Assembly (NCBI GenBank): GCA_023459495.1
Contig: JAEWTL010000062.1
Location: 1 to 64,000 of the forward strand
Length of the DNA stretch: 64,000 bases
Source of the DNA: Bacillota bacterium
GTDB taxonomy: Bacteria; Bacillota; Clostridia; Christensenellales; SZUA-584
Reading direction: 5' to 3'
Shown here piece after piece: positions 1 through 7,828 of this stretch. The notes under the pieces were generated by a model. That model was not told the DNA's origin, did not search any database, and worked only from the letters and a program-made list of their open reading frames with translations. Made by a program: the position numbers and the translations under genes. Each line of letters begins with the position of its first letter. Within the stretch, counting starts at the first letter, position 1.

Positions 1-10
1 ATGTTGTTCA

Positions 11-81
11 TGCAGGAATGGCTCCTTTCGGTAATGTTTTGTCTTGTCAACTCAACAATACCCGTGAGCCAGCTCCTGCAT
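11..81 (-). promoter_or_regulatory. Long hairpin that would bury a ribosome-binding site at the window edge
   Basis: An imperfect inverted repeat: arm 11-24 (TGCAGGAATGGCTC) faces arm 66-80 (GAGCCAGCTCCTGCA), with a loop of about 40 bases. Read leftward, the strand carries AAAGGAG (22-28) and, 10 bases on, an ATG at 11-9 followed by AAC AAC before the window ends. A leftward gene may therefore start here with its ribosome-binding site inside the stem. Read rightward, the same stem is followed by TCTTTTATTTT and could instead terminate a gene entering from the left. I cannot decide between these from the sequence. Confidence 0.4.
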
Positions 82-113
82 CTTTTATTTTCAAGGTTCA
101 GTGTCCAATATGT

Positions 114-129
114 ATTGTAGTCCTACAAT
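114..129. promoter_or_regulatory. Perfect palindrome, candidate operator
   Basis: ATTGTAG-TC-CTACAAT, seven-base arms with a two-base centre, lies between the possible leftward start at the window edge and the rightward flavin reductase gene. On the minus strand it overlaps TAGGAC and TACAAT, possible -10 boxes, with TTGACA 17 bases upstream of the TAGGAC. Position and symmetry suggest a repressor site; the regulator is unknown. Confidence 0.4.
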
Positions 130-156
130 CCGTAAACCGCCTTGTCAATACTGCAA

Positions 157-185
157 TTGCGGTTTTTATTAGAATGGTATAAAAT
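157..185 (+). promoter_or_regulatory. Promoter of the flavin reductase gene
   Basis: TTGCGG, 17-base spacer, TAAAAT. It would start transcription near 192, about 30 bases before the ATG at 224. The -35 is weak and the -10 has one mismatch to consensus. Confidence 0.45.
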
Positions 186-223
186 GTTGTCATTCAGGCA
201 TTCTATTGCGGAGGATCATTGAG

Positions 224-739
224 ATGGACATGAACGCTTTTTTCAAAATCACCTACGGACTGTATGTTGTCTCCGCACAACTGGACGGCAAGGATTGCGG
301 TTGTATTGTCAATACGCTGCAGCAGGTTACCGCCGATCCTGCCAAAATGTCGGTTGCCGTGAGCAAAAACAACCTGACAGAGTCCATGATCGAACAATCC
401 GGTTACTTTGCTGCCGTGGCGCTCACGCAGGACGCCGATATCCGGCTTATCGGCAACTTCGGCTTCAAATCGGGCCGAGATGTGGATAAGTTCGCGGCAT
501 ACCCGTTCGAACGCGACGCAAACGGCATAGCATATCTCACCCAGTCGGTCGCGGCGCGTTTCAGCATGAAGCTTACAGAAAAGCTGGATGTCGGTACGCA
601 CGTGATACTGGTCGGCGAGGTGCAGGAAGCCGAAGTGCTTTCCGAAGCCGAGCCCATGAGCTATGCATATTACCACCTCGTCAAGAAAGGCACGACGCCC
701 AAAAACGCGCCGTCTTACCAGAAACCCAGGGCGAAATAG
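224..739 (+). CDS. Flavin reductase-like domain protein
   Basis: 171 residues. The pattern (short N-terminal strand, ITYGLYVVSA, a middle section with ESMIEQSGYF, and a late GTHVILVGEVQEAEVL) fits the FMN-binding split-barrel flavin reductase family, which binds FMN and passes electrons from NAD(P)H or a partner protein. In some Clostridia this domain is the N-terminal half of high-molecular-weight rubredoxins used in oxygen and NO detoxification. Here the protein ends after the flavin domain, with no CxxC rubredoxin tail, so its electron partner must be separate. ATG 224 was chosen because GGAGG at 210-214 sits nine bases upstream; an in-frame TTG at 206 overlaps that site. Monocistronic; a palindromic repeat element follows. 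Confidence 0.8.
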   Translation: MDMNAFFKITYGLYVVSAQLDGKDCGCIVNTLQQVTADPAKMSVAVSKNNLTESMIEQSGYFAAVALTQDADIRLIGNFGFKSGRDVDKFAAYPFERDANGIAYLTQSVAARFSMKLTEKLDVGTHVILVGEVQEAEVLSEAEPMSYAYYHLVKKGTTPKNAPSYQKPRAK

Positions 740-771
740 CGTTAGACAACAAAACGCCGACTTGCGGCGTT

Positions 772-1005
772 CAGATTGATGATAAGCCTTTCACGAGGGC
801 GCTGCCCTCGCGCTCCCGCTCCTTTTCTTGAAGAAAAGAAGGAAAAGGCTCGTGGGAAATGCCTTTTTTAAAGGCATTTCCCTGACGGGATTCTTAAGGG
901 ATGCATCCCTTAAGCGGTGGTTCGGGGTCCCCGCAAAGCACAGCTTTGTGGGGTGATGGTTCGGAGGCAGAGCCTCCAAGAGATCCCTTTGTCAGCAGCC
1001 TGAAC
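772..1005. repeat. Modular palindromic repeat element, copy 1
   Basis: A string of hairpins joined by short linkers between convergent genes: GAGGGCGCTGCCCTC, then a TTTTCTTGAAGAAAAG module, GGGAAATGCC/GGCATTTCCC, CTTAAGGGATGCATCCCTTAAG, CCCCGCAAAGC/GCTTTGTGGGG and GGAGGCAGAGCCTCC. Its ends CAGATTGATGA and CAGCCTGAAC recur in copy 2 at 20,341-20,534. Outside the element AACGCCGAC occurs at both ends (753 and 1003). No coding capacity. Confidence 0.85.
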
Positions 1006-1026
1006 GCCGACATAAGGCGTTTTTTA
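1003..1026 (+). terminator. Intrinsic terminator after repeat copy 1
   Basis: AACGCC-gacataa-GGCGTT followed by TTTTTATT. It would end rightward transcripts from the flavin reductase gene that have read through the repeat element. A second copy of the stem without a T run lies at 753-771, left of the element. Confidence 0.65.
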
Positions 1027-1039
1027 TTGCTGTACTGCG

Positions 1040-1867
1040 TCACCGCAACGGCTGGCATTTGGAGCAGAAATAGACGCTGCCGCCCATGTACGCCTGCTTT
1101 ACCACCGGTCCACCGCACTGCGGGCACAGCATACCGGCCTTTTTGGAACTCAGCTTCGTTTTATAGCCGCCGCTTTGTCCAAACAGATCCTTCTCCGTAT
1201 CCCGGCCGCCCTGTGCCGTCATCGTAGCAAGCGTTGTTTTGATACTCTCATACAGCGCCTCGATCTCCGAATCGGACAGCGCCGAAACCTTAGTGCGCGG
1301 ATTGACGCGAGCGTACAGCAGAATATCCTGAAGTACGCCATTGCCGAGGCCTGGAATGCGCTGTTCCGTGGCCAGCAGGCCTTTTGTGCTCAGCGAAGCG
1401 GGCGCAGCAGAAACAATACCGCCAAAATATGCAGCGTCAAACGCATTCGAAAGCGGCGACGGTTTCCTGCGCGCCACGTCGTAATATGGGTTGTCGAACT
1501 CGTCCTCCCAAAACGCCCATATGCCGCCGTACATCTGCACCGTGCACACGAGGGCGGAGCCGTCGTCGAAGCTGACGAGCAGTTGGTGCTTGGCGGGCAA
1601 CGCCTCCCCTGAACGGATATAGCGCAAATTCGCACCGTCGCCGAACAGCAGGCGTACGTCCCCTGCCGCAATCTCCACCATGCCTCCGTACGCCTGTGCG
1701 CCGGTAATCGTTTTACCCGTGAGCAGCGAACCGTATTCCGCCGGATCACCATGGTAAAACGCGAAGCGGTGAGGCGAGGCATTCGCCTGCGCAGTTTTGA
1801 TTGTATGCCCGGTCAGCGTGCTTCCGACCTGCTTGGCTATCGTTTTGCTTTCAGGTATCTCCAGCAT
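1040..1867 (-). CDS. Fpg/Nei-family DNA glycosylase-like protein lacking catalytic residues
   Basis: 275 residues with the fold signature of formamidopyrimidine-DNA glycosylase/endonuclease VIII: N-terminal barrel, helix-two-turn-helix region with IPGLGNGVLQDILLYA, and a C-terminal zinc finger (CPQCGG then FCSKC). Family enzymes excise oxidised bases using the N-terminal proline exposed after Met removal and the adjacent Glu. Here the start reads MLEIPES, so Leu2 replaces that proline while Glu3 remains. The catalytic lysine region (Fpg RRAKYLLL) aligns by eye with AYGGMVEI and lacks the lysine. DNA binding looks preserved; chemistry may be altered or lost. The ATG has AGGAG seven bases upstream, so the altered N-terminus is not a start-site error. 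Monocistronic, convergent with the flavin reductase. Confidence 0.85.
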   Translation of the reverse strand: MLEIPESKTIAKQVGSTLTGHTIKTAQANASPHRFAFYHGDPAEYGSLLTGKTITGAQAYGGMVEIAAGDVRLLFGDGANLRYIRSGEALPAKHQLLVSFDDGSALVCTVQMYGGIWAFWEDEFDNPYYDVARRKPSPLSNAFDAAYFGGIVSAAPASLSTKGLLATEQRIPGLGNGVLQDILLYARVNPRTKVSALSDSEIEALYESIKTTLATMTAQGGRDTEKDLFGQSGGYKTKLSSKKAGMLCPQCGGPVVKQAYMGGSVYFCSKCQPLR

Positions 1868-2014
1868 AAATTTCTCCTGTTCATTGCATTAGTATATACA
1901 ATATGATTATAGTTTACCATTAACACCCATATTAAGGCAACCCCGTGAGTAAACCCAAAGTTTACACAGAACCTGCTTTTAAGAACCAATTCATCGAATG
2001 ACTTCGCCGTATAC

Positions 2015-2037
2015 AAAAAGGGCCGCAGATGCGGCCC
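2015..2037 (-). terminator. Terminator of hpf
   Basis: GGGCCGCA-tct-GCGGCCC followed by TTTTTG on the minus strand, 14 bases after the hpf stop. Confidence 0.85.
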
Positions 2038-2050
2038 TCGTGGTTAGTCT

Positions 2051-2578
2051 TTATTCATTTTCCGGCTCGATGAGACCCAAATCTCCATCCTGCCGCTTAT
2101 AGAGCACGTTGATTTCGTGCGTTGTGGCATTCCGGAAAACGAAGAACTGGTGTCCGACAAGCTCCATCTGCATTTGCGCCTCTGCAAGGTCCATCGGCTT
2201 TACGATGAACCGCTTGGTGCGCACGATGGCAGGCAGCTTCTCGTCCTCCGTACCCGGCACATAGTCGTCGTTCACGAAAGCGTCCTCGCGCAGACGCCTT
2301 TTGAGCGCTGTGCGGTGCCGGTGAATCTGCTTCTCGAGCTTTTTGACTACGCCGTCGATAGAAGCGTACATGTCCCCCGTGGATTCCTCTCCGCGGAGGA
2401 CGACACCGTCAAAGGGGATCGTCACCTCTACAATGTGCCTCGACTTCTGAATAGACATGGTTATGTGCGCCTCGGTGTCAGCCTCAAAATACTTCTGAAG
2501 CTTGGCAATCTTCTTGGTCGCCACATCCTTTAAGTAATCGGATATGTCCATACCCTTTCCTGCGATGTTGACGCGCAT
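2051..2578 (-). CDS. Ribosome hibernation promoting factor, long form
   Basis: 175 residues. The N-terminal half (MRVNIAGKGMDISDYLKDVA, HIVEVTIPFDG, the basic KQIHRHRTALKRRLRED segment) is the RaiA/YfiA domain that binds the 30S subunit; the C-terminal half (IVRTKRFIVKPMDLAEAQMQ, HQFFVFRNATTHEINVLYKRQDGDLGLIEP) is the dimerisation domain specific to long HPF, which pairs 70S ribosomes into 100S particles in stationary phase. Length matches long HPF. An upstream in-frame ATG at 2701 would add 41 non-homologous residues; ATG 2578 follows AAAGGGGG and gives the family start. A TATAAT at 2634-2639 (minus) may be its -10, but the -35 is poor. Confidence 0.92.
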   Translation of the reverse strand: MRVNIAGKGMDISDYLKDVATKKIAKLQKYFEADTEAHITMSIQKSRHIVEVTIPFDGVVLRGEESTGDMYASIDGVVKKLEKQIHRHRTALKRRLREDAFVNDDYVPGTEDEKLPAIVRTKRFIVKPMDLAEAQMQMELVGHQFFVFRNATTHEINVLYKRQDGDLGLIEPENE

Positions 2579-3014
2579 AAATCCAGCCCCCTTTCTGTGT
2601 ATATTTATGCTCCGGTATTCCGGAACAATATTGATTATACCGTTATTGCGTTGCCTTAATCCATCGCCTCCTTTGATTATATTGCTCCGACCGATAAACA
2701 TACTGATATGTTTGCTGGTCTATGTAATATGTATTCTCCACGCACGCTGATTTTTCCTTTCGGCAGATGTGGACAAAGTGTGAAGGATCGGAAAATATTT
2801 AGCTTAGGCTAACTTATGATTTCAATTTTATAATTACCGAATACTTCTCACTGCAAATGTAGGGCTGCACACCGTTTTTCGTAGTACACGGTCCGCTCCT
2901 TTGTCATTACCGCGATAACGTATCGCTGATCTCCCGCCATGCGATCATCAATTTTCGGGTAAAATAAAATGCCGTGCACCCGGAATCGAAGCGTAGCTAC
3001 AAGAGGGATCACGG
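2579..3014. other. Intergenic region between hpf and the SRP RNA gene
   Basis: About 435 bases without a gene I can support. The hpf leader occupies 2579 to roughly 2640. A stretch near 2840-2990 is open on the minus strand and looks mildly protein-like, but it has no ribosome-binding site and would have to start inside the SRP RNA. Confidence 0.5.
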
Positions 3015-3245
3015 CAGGTTGCTCAGAGCAGACTGATCCGAGGCACACGCACATATCCGCTTACTGCTGCTCCCGTCAGGGCCTGACAGGGTTCACGGCT
3101 GTCCGTTGCACGGGGCCCACTCCTCAACGCCCCTTACCGTTTCCATACCTCACAGCTGCGCGCCTCAACCGGGAATGCGACCCTGCTATAGCGGATTGCA
3201 GGTTCAGGGCACCGCTGGCTCCCCGTCTGGCACGGCAAACTTGGT
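3015..3245 (-). ncRNA. Signal recognition particle RNA, large bacterial type
   Basis: The minus strand contains the conserved SRP core: GTGAACCCTGTCAGG, then the domain IV tip and GGGAGCAGCAGTAAGCGG (3060-3100), preceded by GTGCAACGGACAGCC. The 5' region GGTGCCCTGAACCTGCAATCCGCTATAGCAGGG (about 3180-3215) is typical of Firmicutes SRP RNAs that carry an Alu domain. The domain IV tetraloop reads UGAC (3075-3078) where most bacteria have GGAA or another GNAR loop. Ends are estimated to within about 15 bases. It binds Ffh and directs membrane-protein ribosomes to FtsY. Confidence 0.9.
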
Positions 3246-3277
3246 ATCTTATTTAGTTTTTCGCGGGCAGAGTCGCG

Positions 3278-4561
3278 TTATACGAAATACTTCTGCCTGC
3301 GGATGCACTCGGTGCGTTCCGGGCCCACGCCGATCATGCCGACCGGCACACCCGTCCGCGCCTCGATAAATTCGATATAACGGCGCGCAGCCTCGGGCAG
3401 ATCGTTGTATTCCCGCACGTGCGAGATATCTCCGCTCCAGCCCTCGAACTCCTCATACACCGGCTTTGCCTTGGCGATATCGTCCAGCGAAGCCGGGTAA
3501 TTGTCTACGACGCGCCCGTCGATTTCATAGCCTACGCATACCTTCACCCGGTCAAGCTCGCCCAGCGTATCCATTCTCGACAGCGCGATGGACGTGATGC
3601 CACCAATGCGCACCGAGAAATTCACGATGACAAGATCCAGCCAGCCGCAGCGGCGCGGACGTCCCGTGGTTGCGCCGTATTCCTGGCCGCGTTGACGGAT
3701 AAATTCACCCGTTTCGTCGAGCAGCTCCGTCACAAACGGGCCCTTGCCGACGCGTGTGGTATACGATTTGACGACGCCGACCACCTCGCTGACCGCCGCA
3801 GGCGGCAAGCCCGCACCGATGCTCACGCCGCCCGAAATGGGGTGCGACGAGGTGACATACGGGTAGGTGCCAAAGTCAATATCCAACAGCATGCCCTGCG
3901 CGCCTTCGAACAGCAGCTTTTTGCCCTGCTTGAAGGACTCATAGCACACCAGCGACGTATCGCAGATGTAGGGCGCGAGCCGCTTCTTATATCCCATAAA
4001 CTCATTCAGCATGGCGTCGAAGTCGAACGGCGGCTGGTCATACATTTTAACGAGCAGCTCGTTCTTCATCGTCAATACAGCCTTCAGCTTGGCCGGAAAG
4101 CTGTCCGACATCAGGTCGCACATACGAAGGCCCAGCCGGGCCGCCTTGTCGGTATAACACGGCCCAATGCCGCGCTTGGTCGTGCCGATCTGCGCTTCGC
4201 CTAAGCCCTCTTCCGACAGGCCGTCCAGCATGCGGTGATACGGCATCACCATATGCGCGCGGTCAGAGATAAAGAGCTTGTCCAGCGACACGCCCTGACT
4301 TTTCAGCAGGTCCATCTCCTCGAGCAACGAACCCGGATCGACCACCACGCCGTTGCCGATCACGCATGGCTTGCCGTCGTACAGCGAGCCTGCGGGAATG
4401 AGGTGCAGCTTATAGACAACGCCGCCCACCTTGATGGTGTGCCCTGCGTTGTTACCGCCCTGATAGCGGACGACCATATTCGCCTCCGCGGCCAGATAGT
4501 CCACAAAGCGTCCTTTGCCCTCGTCTCCCCATTGCGCGCCAAATACTGCGATACCCGGCAT
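3278..4561 (-). CDS. purA: Adenylosuccinate synthetase
   Basis: 427 residues, the usual length. It joins IMP and aspartate using GTP, the first committed step from IMP to AMP. Seen: N-terminal GAQWGDEGKGRFVDYLA phosphate loop with the catalytic Asp and Lys, NNAGHT IMP loop, GTTKRGIGPCY, EGAQGMLLDIDFGTYPYVTSS, TTGRPRRCGWLD, and C-terminal GVGPERTECI. ATG 4561 follows CAGGAG. It stands alone behind its own strong promoter; the SRP RNA gene lies 33 bases past its stop. Confidence 0.97.
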   Translation of the reverse strand: MPGIAVFGAQWGDEGKGRFVDYLAAEANMVVRYQGGNNAGHTIKVGGVVYKLHLIPAGSLYDGKPCVIGNGVVVDPGSLLEEMDLLKSQGVSLDKLFISDRAHMVMPYHRMLDGLSEEGLGEAQIGTTKRGIGPCYTDKAARLGLRMCDLMSDSFPAKLKAVLTMKNELLVKMYDQPPFDFDAMLNEFMGYKKRLAPYICDTSLVCYESFKQGKKLLFEGAQGMLLDIDFGTYPYVTSSHPISGGVSIGAGLPPAAVSEVVGVVKSYTTRVGKGPFVTELLDETGEFIRQRGQEYGATTGRPRRCGWLDLVIVNFSVRIGGITSIALSRMDTLGELDRVKVCVGYEIDGRVVDNYPASLDDIAKAKPVYEEFEGWSGDISHVREYNDLPEAARRYIEFIEARTGVPVGMIGVGPERTECIRRQKYFV

Positions 4562-4626
4562 TTTCAGTTCTCCTGATCAAAATTTAAAAAGCAGGGGCCA
4601 AGGCTCCCGCTTCATTGTCCTACGAT

Positions 4627-4655
4627 ATATTATCAAAAAAAATATAAAGCGTCAA
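4627..4655 (-). promoter_or_regulatory. purA promoter
   Basis: TTGACG, 17-base AT-rich spacer, TAATAT on the minus strand, about 65 bases before the purA ATG. No clear operator or riboswitch is visible in the short leader. Confidence 0.75.
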
Positions 4656-4711
4656 TACGAACCGTTCTTGCCACATGTAACGCCCTTGTGAACTTTTAAA
4701 ATGCAAACTTT

Positions 4712-4747
4712 CAAAAGAAGGGCTGACTGCAAATGCACAGTCAGCCC
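4712..4747 (-). terminator. Terminator of the BMP transporter operon
   Basis: GGGCTGACTG with a short loop and CAGTCAGCCC (4720-4747), followed on the minus strand by TTCTTTTG. It lies 30 bases after the substrate-binding protein gene, the last of the operon. Confidence 0.85.
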
Positions 4748-4777
4748 CTGTTGTCAATCAATCGCTATCCGATCAAG

Positions 4778-5782
4778 TTATGAGAGAAACGTGCCGGCTT
4801 TCATCTGCTCCACATATCCCATGTACTGATCCTGGATTTCCTGAGAAACCAGTTCACTGTTGATCTGGCCCACGCTCAGGCAGCCGTTTTCCAGCGAGCC
4901 GTAAACCACTTCGTTGCCGAAGGTGCCGTCCATCACAGCCTGCATGCAGATCTTGAGCATGCCAGCGTTGTCAGTCACGACGCTGGAGATCACGCACGGG
5001 TTCTGGCCCAGCAGGTCGGCAGGTTGGCCGATATCGTAGATGGAGATGGAACCGGAAGCCGTGTTGGCCGCATCAACTGCCTGACGGGCACCGGAGTCCA
5101 CCGCGGACGCATCGCCGAAGAACACGTCGGCGCTCTGACCGATCATGGACGTTGCCAGCTCCATGCCCTTGGCAGTGTCGCTGAACGAACCGGCGTAGGC
5201 GGAGAGCACCGTAATGTCGGAATTCACGAACTTAGCCGCTTCTTCATAGGACGCGAGCTTGGTCTTGGTGGTATCGAGCTCCATGCCGCCGATGAAGCCG
5301 AGCACGCCGGTTTCGGACATGAGGCCCGCCAGCGCACCGGCCATCCAGCCGATTTCCTGCGCATTCGGCAGCATGCTCATGATGTTGTCGGTCGGCAGCG
5401 ACTCCGCGCCGTTGAGTACCGCAAAGCAGATGTCCGGATAATCCGCGGCGACCTGCACGGTAGCATCACTGTACTGGTTGCCGGGCAAAAAGATCATATC
5501 ATAGCCCAACTGGCAGTAGCTTTCAATCGAGGTCACATAGTCGGCTACGTCGATGCTGTCGGTATACTGGGTCTCCCAGCCGAGGTCCGCAGCGGCGGAA
5601 ACCATTGCGTTGTAGCAGGCAGCGCCCCAGCCGCCGTCGGAGATGCTGGAATCGCAAACCATGGCGACCTTGTAGGTCTTGTCTGCCGAAGGCTCGGTCG
5701 ACGTCGTGGACGCGGCGTTTCCGCAGGCAGCCAGAGCCAGCGCCAGAGACAGTGCCAGTATCAGTGCCAATACTTTTTTCAT
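4778..5782 (-). CDS. BMP/PnrA-family nucleoside-binding lipoprotein
   Basis: 334 residues. Lipoprotein signal peptide with lipobox LALAAC and Cys20. The mature part has the Bmp/Med/PnrA pattern: YKVAMVCDSSISDGGWG, YDMIFLPGNQYSDATVQVA, IGWMAGALAGLMSETGVLGFIGGMEL, and ADVFFGDASAVDSGARQAVD. Family members capture purine nucleosides for ABC import. It is the last gene of a four-gene operon (ATPase, two permeases, binding protein), the order seen in nucleoside importers of Firmicutes and streptococci. ATG is preceded by GGGAGG. Substrate is inferred from family only. Confidence 0.9.
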   Translation of the reverse strand: MKKVLALILALSLALALAACGNAASTTSTEPSADKTYKVAMVCDSSISDGGWGAACYNAMVSAAADLGWETQYTDSIDVADYVTSIESYCQLGYDMIFLPGNQYSDATVQVAADYPDICFAVLNGAESLPTDNIMSMLPNAQEIGWMAGALAGLMSETGVLGFIGGMELDTTKTKLASYEEAAKFVNSDITVLSAYAGSFSDTAKGMELATSMIGQSADVFFGDASAVDSGARQAVDAANTASGSISIYDIGQPADLLGQNPCVISSVVTDNAGMLKICMQAVMDGTFGNEVVYGSLENGCLSVGQINSELVSQEIQDQYMGYVEQMKAGTFLS

Positions 5783-5839
5783 AACATTTCCTCCCGATTA
5801 ATTTAAATTTTATCATTAAGCTTTTTAGCTTATGATCGC

Positions 5840-6763
5840 TTATCTTTCTTCCCGGTAATACGGCTTACCGGCGGACTTGGGACCAGCCTTGCGGCTGCCA
5901 AACACGAACAGCGCAACCAGCGTACAGATATAGGGAATCATCTGGAACAGCTGGTAGGGCGTATCGGTGCTCATCACCTGCAGGCGAAGCTGCAGCGCGT
6001 CGAAGAGGCCAAACAACAGGCATGCCAGCATGACGCCCGACGAAGTCCAGCGCCCGAATATCACCGCGGACAAGGCGATGAAGCCGCGGCCAGCCACAAT
6101 GCCGTCCGAGTAAGTATTGACGTAGCAGGTCGTCAGGTACGCACCGCCGATGCCCGCCATCATGCCGCAGATGATGGCCGCAGTATACTTCTGGCGGATG
6201 ACGTTGATGCCCAGCGTTTCCGCCGCCTTGGGATACTCGCCCACGGCCTTAAAATTGAGTCCCGCTTTGGTCTTATTGAAGAACACAGCGGTGAATACGA
6301 CCATCAAATACGCCAGATACACCATGGGCGTCTGGTTGAAGAATATCTTTCCGATATAGGGGATGTCCTTGAGCAGCGGGATCGCCAGCGGAGCCATCAG
6401 CGTACCCTGCGCGAGGGTGGAGCTGACGCCGAAGTATACGCGGTAGATAAAAGCCGCCACCGCGGGCGCGAATATGTTGATTGCCATGCCGTATACGATC
6501 TGTTCTGCCCGCAATGTGATGGTGCAAAACGCATAGATCATGTTGACCAGTATGCCGCCGATGGCCCCGGCGATGATGCCAAGGTATGGGCTGCCCGTCA
6601 GATAACAGATCATGAAGCCCGCCAGCGCACCGAAGGTCATGATGCCATCAAGACCGATGTTGACCAAGCCTGCGCGCTCGGAGTACAGCTCCGCGAGAGC
6701 AACCAGCAGGATGGGAGTCGCCATGCGTATAGTGGAAAGAATCATGTCCGAAGTAAATTCCAT
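5840..6763 (-). CDS. Nucleoside ABC transporter permease, second subunit
   Basis: 307 residues, about eight to nine membrane segments, with the BPD_transp_2 family core GLVNIGLDGIMTFGALAG near residues 31-48 and a GRGFIALSAVIFGRWTSSGV motif near 225-245. It resembles the NupQ/YufQ type permease that pairs with the gene just upstream to form the membrane channel of a BMP-type importer. Its ATG directly abuts the stop of the upstream permease and follows AAGGAGG. Confidence 0.9.
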   Translation of the reverse strand: MEFTSDMILSTIRMATPILLVALAELYSERAGLVNIGLDGIMTFGALAGFMICYLTGSPYLGIIAGAIGGILVNMIYAFCTITLRAEQIVYGMAINIFAPAVAAFIYRVYFGVSSTLAQGTLMAPLAIPLLKDIPYIGKIFFNQTPMVYLAYLMVVFTAVFFNKTKAGLNFKAVGEYPKAAETLGINVIRQKYTAAIICGMMAGIGGAYLTTCYVNTYSDGIVAGRGFIALSAVIFGRWTSSGVMLACLLFGLFDALQLRLQVMSTDTPYQLFQMIPYICTLVALFVFGSRKAGPKSAGKPYYREER

Positions 6764-7828
6764 TTATGCCGCCTCCTTCTTTCTGCTGTTGAACCGGCTG
6801 ATGAAAAACTGTCTGACCTGAGGCAAATGGACCAACGCAAAGCCCGCTACGGCGAAGACGATGACCATGGCCTGAATGATATCGATCACCGAGGTCGGCA
6901 CGCCCGAACCCACCTGCATGGTGGTGGCGCCGGTGCGCAGTACGGCAAAGAAGTAAGCGACGAACACGGTCGCGATTGGATTCAGCTGGGCAATGAGCGC
7001 GATAGCGACGCCGTCAAAGCCAAACCCCAAACCGAAGCCGCTCATCAGTCGGTACTGGGTGCCGAGCAGCTCCACGCTGCCACCCAGGCCCGCGATCGCA
7101 CCCGATACGATGAAGCTGAACAGGATATACTTCTTGACCGCAAAGCCGTTGAAGCGTGCCGCGGTGCTGTTGAGGCCCACAGCGCGAAGCCGGAACCCGC
7201 CGGACGTATTGAACAGGAAGTAGTGGATCACCACAGCCGCCGCCAGCGCAATTACGATGCCCCACGTCACCCGAACGTCGGGGAAGATGCGGGCAAGCTG
7301 TGTGGCTTCCGGCACAGCGGGCGTTTGAGGAACGCTGCCTTCCCGAAGCAGGCTGGTGTATACCAGGCCCATGAACAGGATTGCGACATAGTTGAGCATG
7401 ATGGAGACGATCATTTCATTCAGTCCGCGCGTGATCTTGAGGATGCCCGGCAGGGCGCCCCAGATGCCGCCCGCAAGGGCTCCCAACACAAGGCAGATGA
7501 TGATCGCGGGTAGTCCAGTGAATCCCCAGGTGACGCCCACCCAGACCGATACGCACGCGCCGATCACGAACTGGCCCTCGCCGCCCAGGTTGAACACGCC
7601 GCAGCGATAGGCGAAGCAGGCGCACAGCCCTGTAAAGATCAGCGGCGTGGCTTTCACCAGCGTAGTCGCGATGTTGGAGGCGCTGCCAAACGCGCCCATG
7701 AAAAGATATTGGATCGCCTGCGCGGGGGACGAACCCAGCGATGCGATAATGATACAGCCGATCCCAAAGGCGATAATTACGGATACGAGCGGAACAATCA
7801 CGCTCATCAGCCGGCTTCTCACTTTCAT
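6764..7828 (-). CDS. Nucleoside ABC transporter permease, first subunit
   Basis: 354 residues with multiple membrane helices and the motifs GVFNLGGEGQFVIGA, GLNEMIVSIMLNYVA and GFGFDGVAIALIAQLNP, typical of the NupP/YufP type permease in the branched-chain/ribose permease superfamily. Its start codon overlaps the stop of the upstream ATPase gene (ATGA), implying translational coupling and fixed stoichiometry. Confidence 0.9.
   Translation of the reverse strand: MKVRSRLMSVIVPLVSVIIAFGIGCIIIASLGSSPAQAIQYLFMGAFGSASNIATTLVKATPLIFTGLCACFAYRCGVFNLGGEGQFVIGACVSVWVGVTWGFTGLPAIIICLVLGALAGGIWGALPGILKITRGLNEMIVSIMLNYVAILFMGLVYTSLLREGSVPQTPAVPEATQLARIFPDVRVTWGIVIALAAAVVIHYFLFNTSGGFRLRAVGLNSTAARFNGFAVKKYILFSFIVSGAIAGLGGSVELLGTQYRLMSGFGLGFGFDGVAIALIAQLNPIATVFVAYFFAVLRTGATTMQVGSGVPTSVIDIIQAMVIVFAVAGFALVHLPQVRQFFISRFNSRKKEAA

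Noticed and set aside
901..1227. Frame running through repeat copy 1
   Set aside because: It is the palindromic repeat plus the antisense end of the Nei-like gene; composition and start do not support a protein. The same applies to 28,637-28,927 in copy 4.
2659..2701. N-terminal extension of hpf from ATG 2701
   Set aside because: Adds 41 residues absent from the family and covers the probable promoter; ATG 2578 has the ribosome-binding site.
2848..3256. Open frames on both strands overlapping 2,848-3,256
   Set aside because: They overlap the SRP RNA gene or would need to start inside it, and have no ribosome-binding site.
4590..4626. Possible riboswitch in the purA leader
   Set aside because: The leader is too short and shows only a minor hairpin (GCAGGGGCC...GGCTCCCGC); no purine aptamer pattern.
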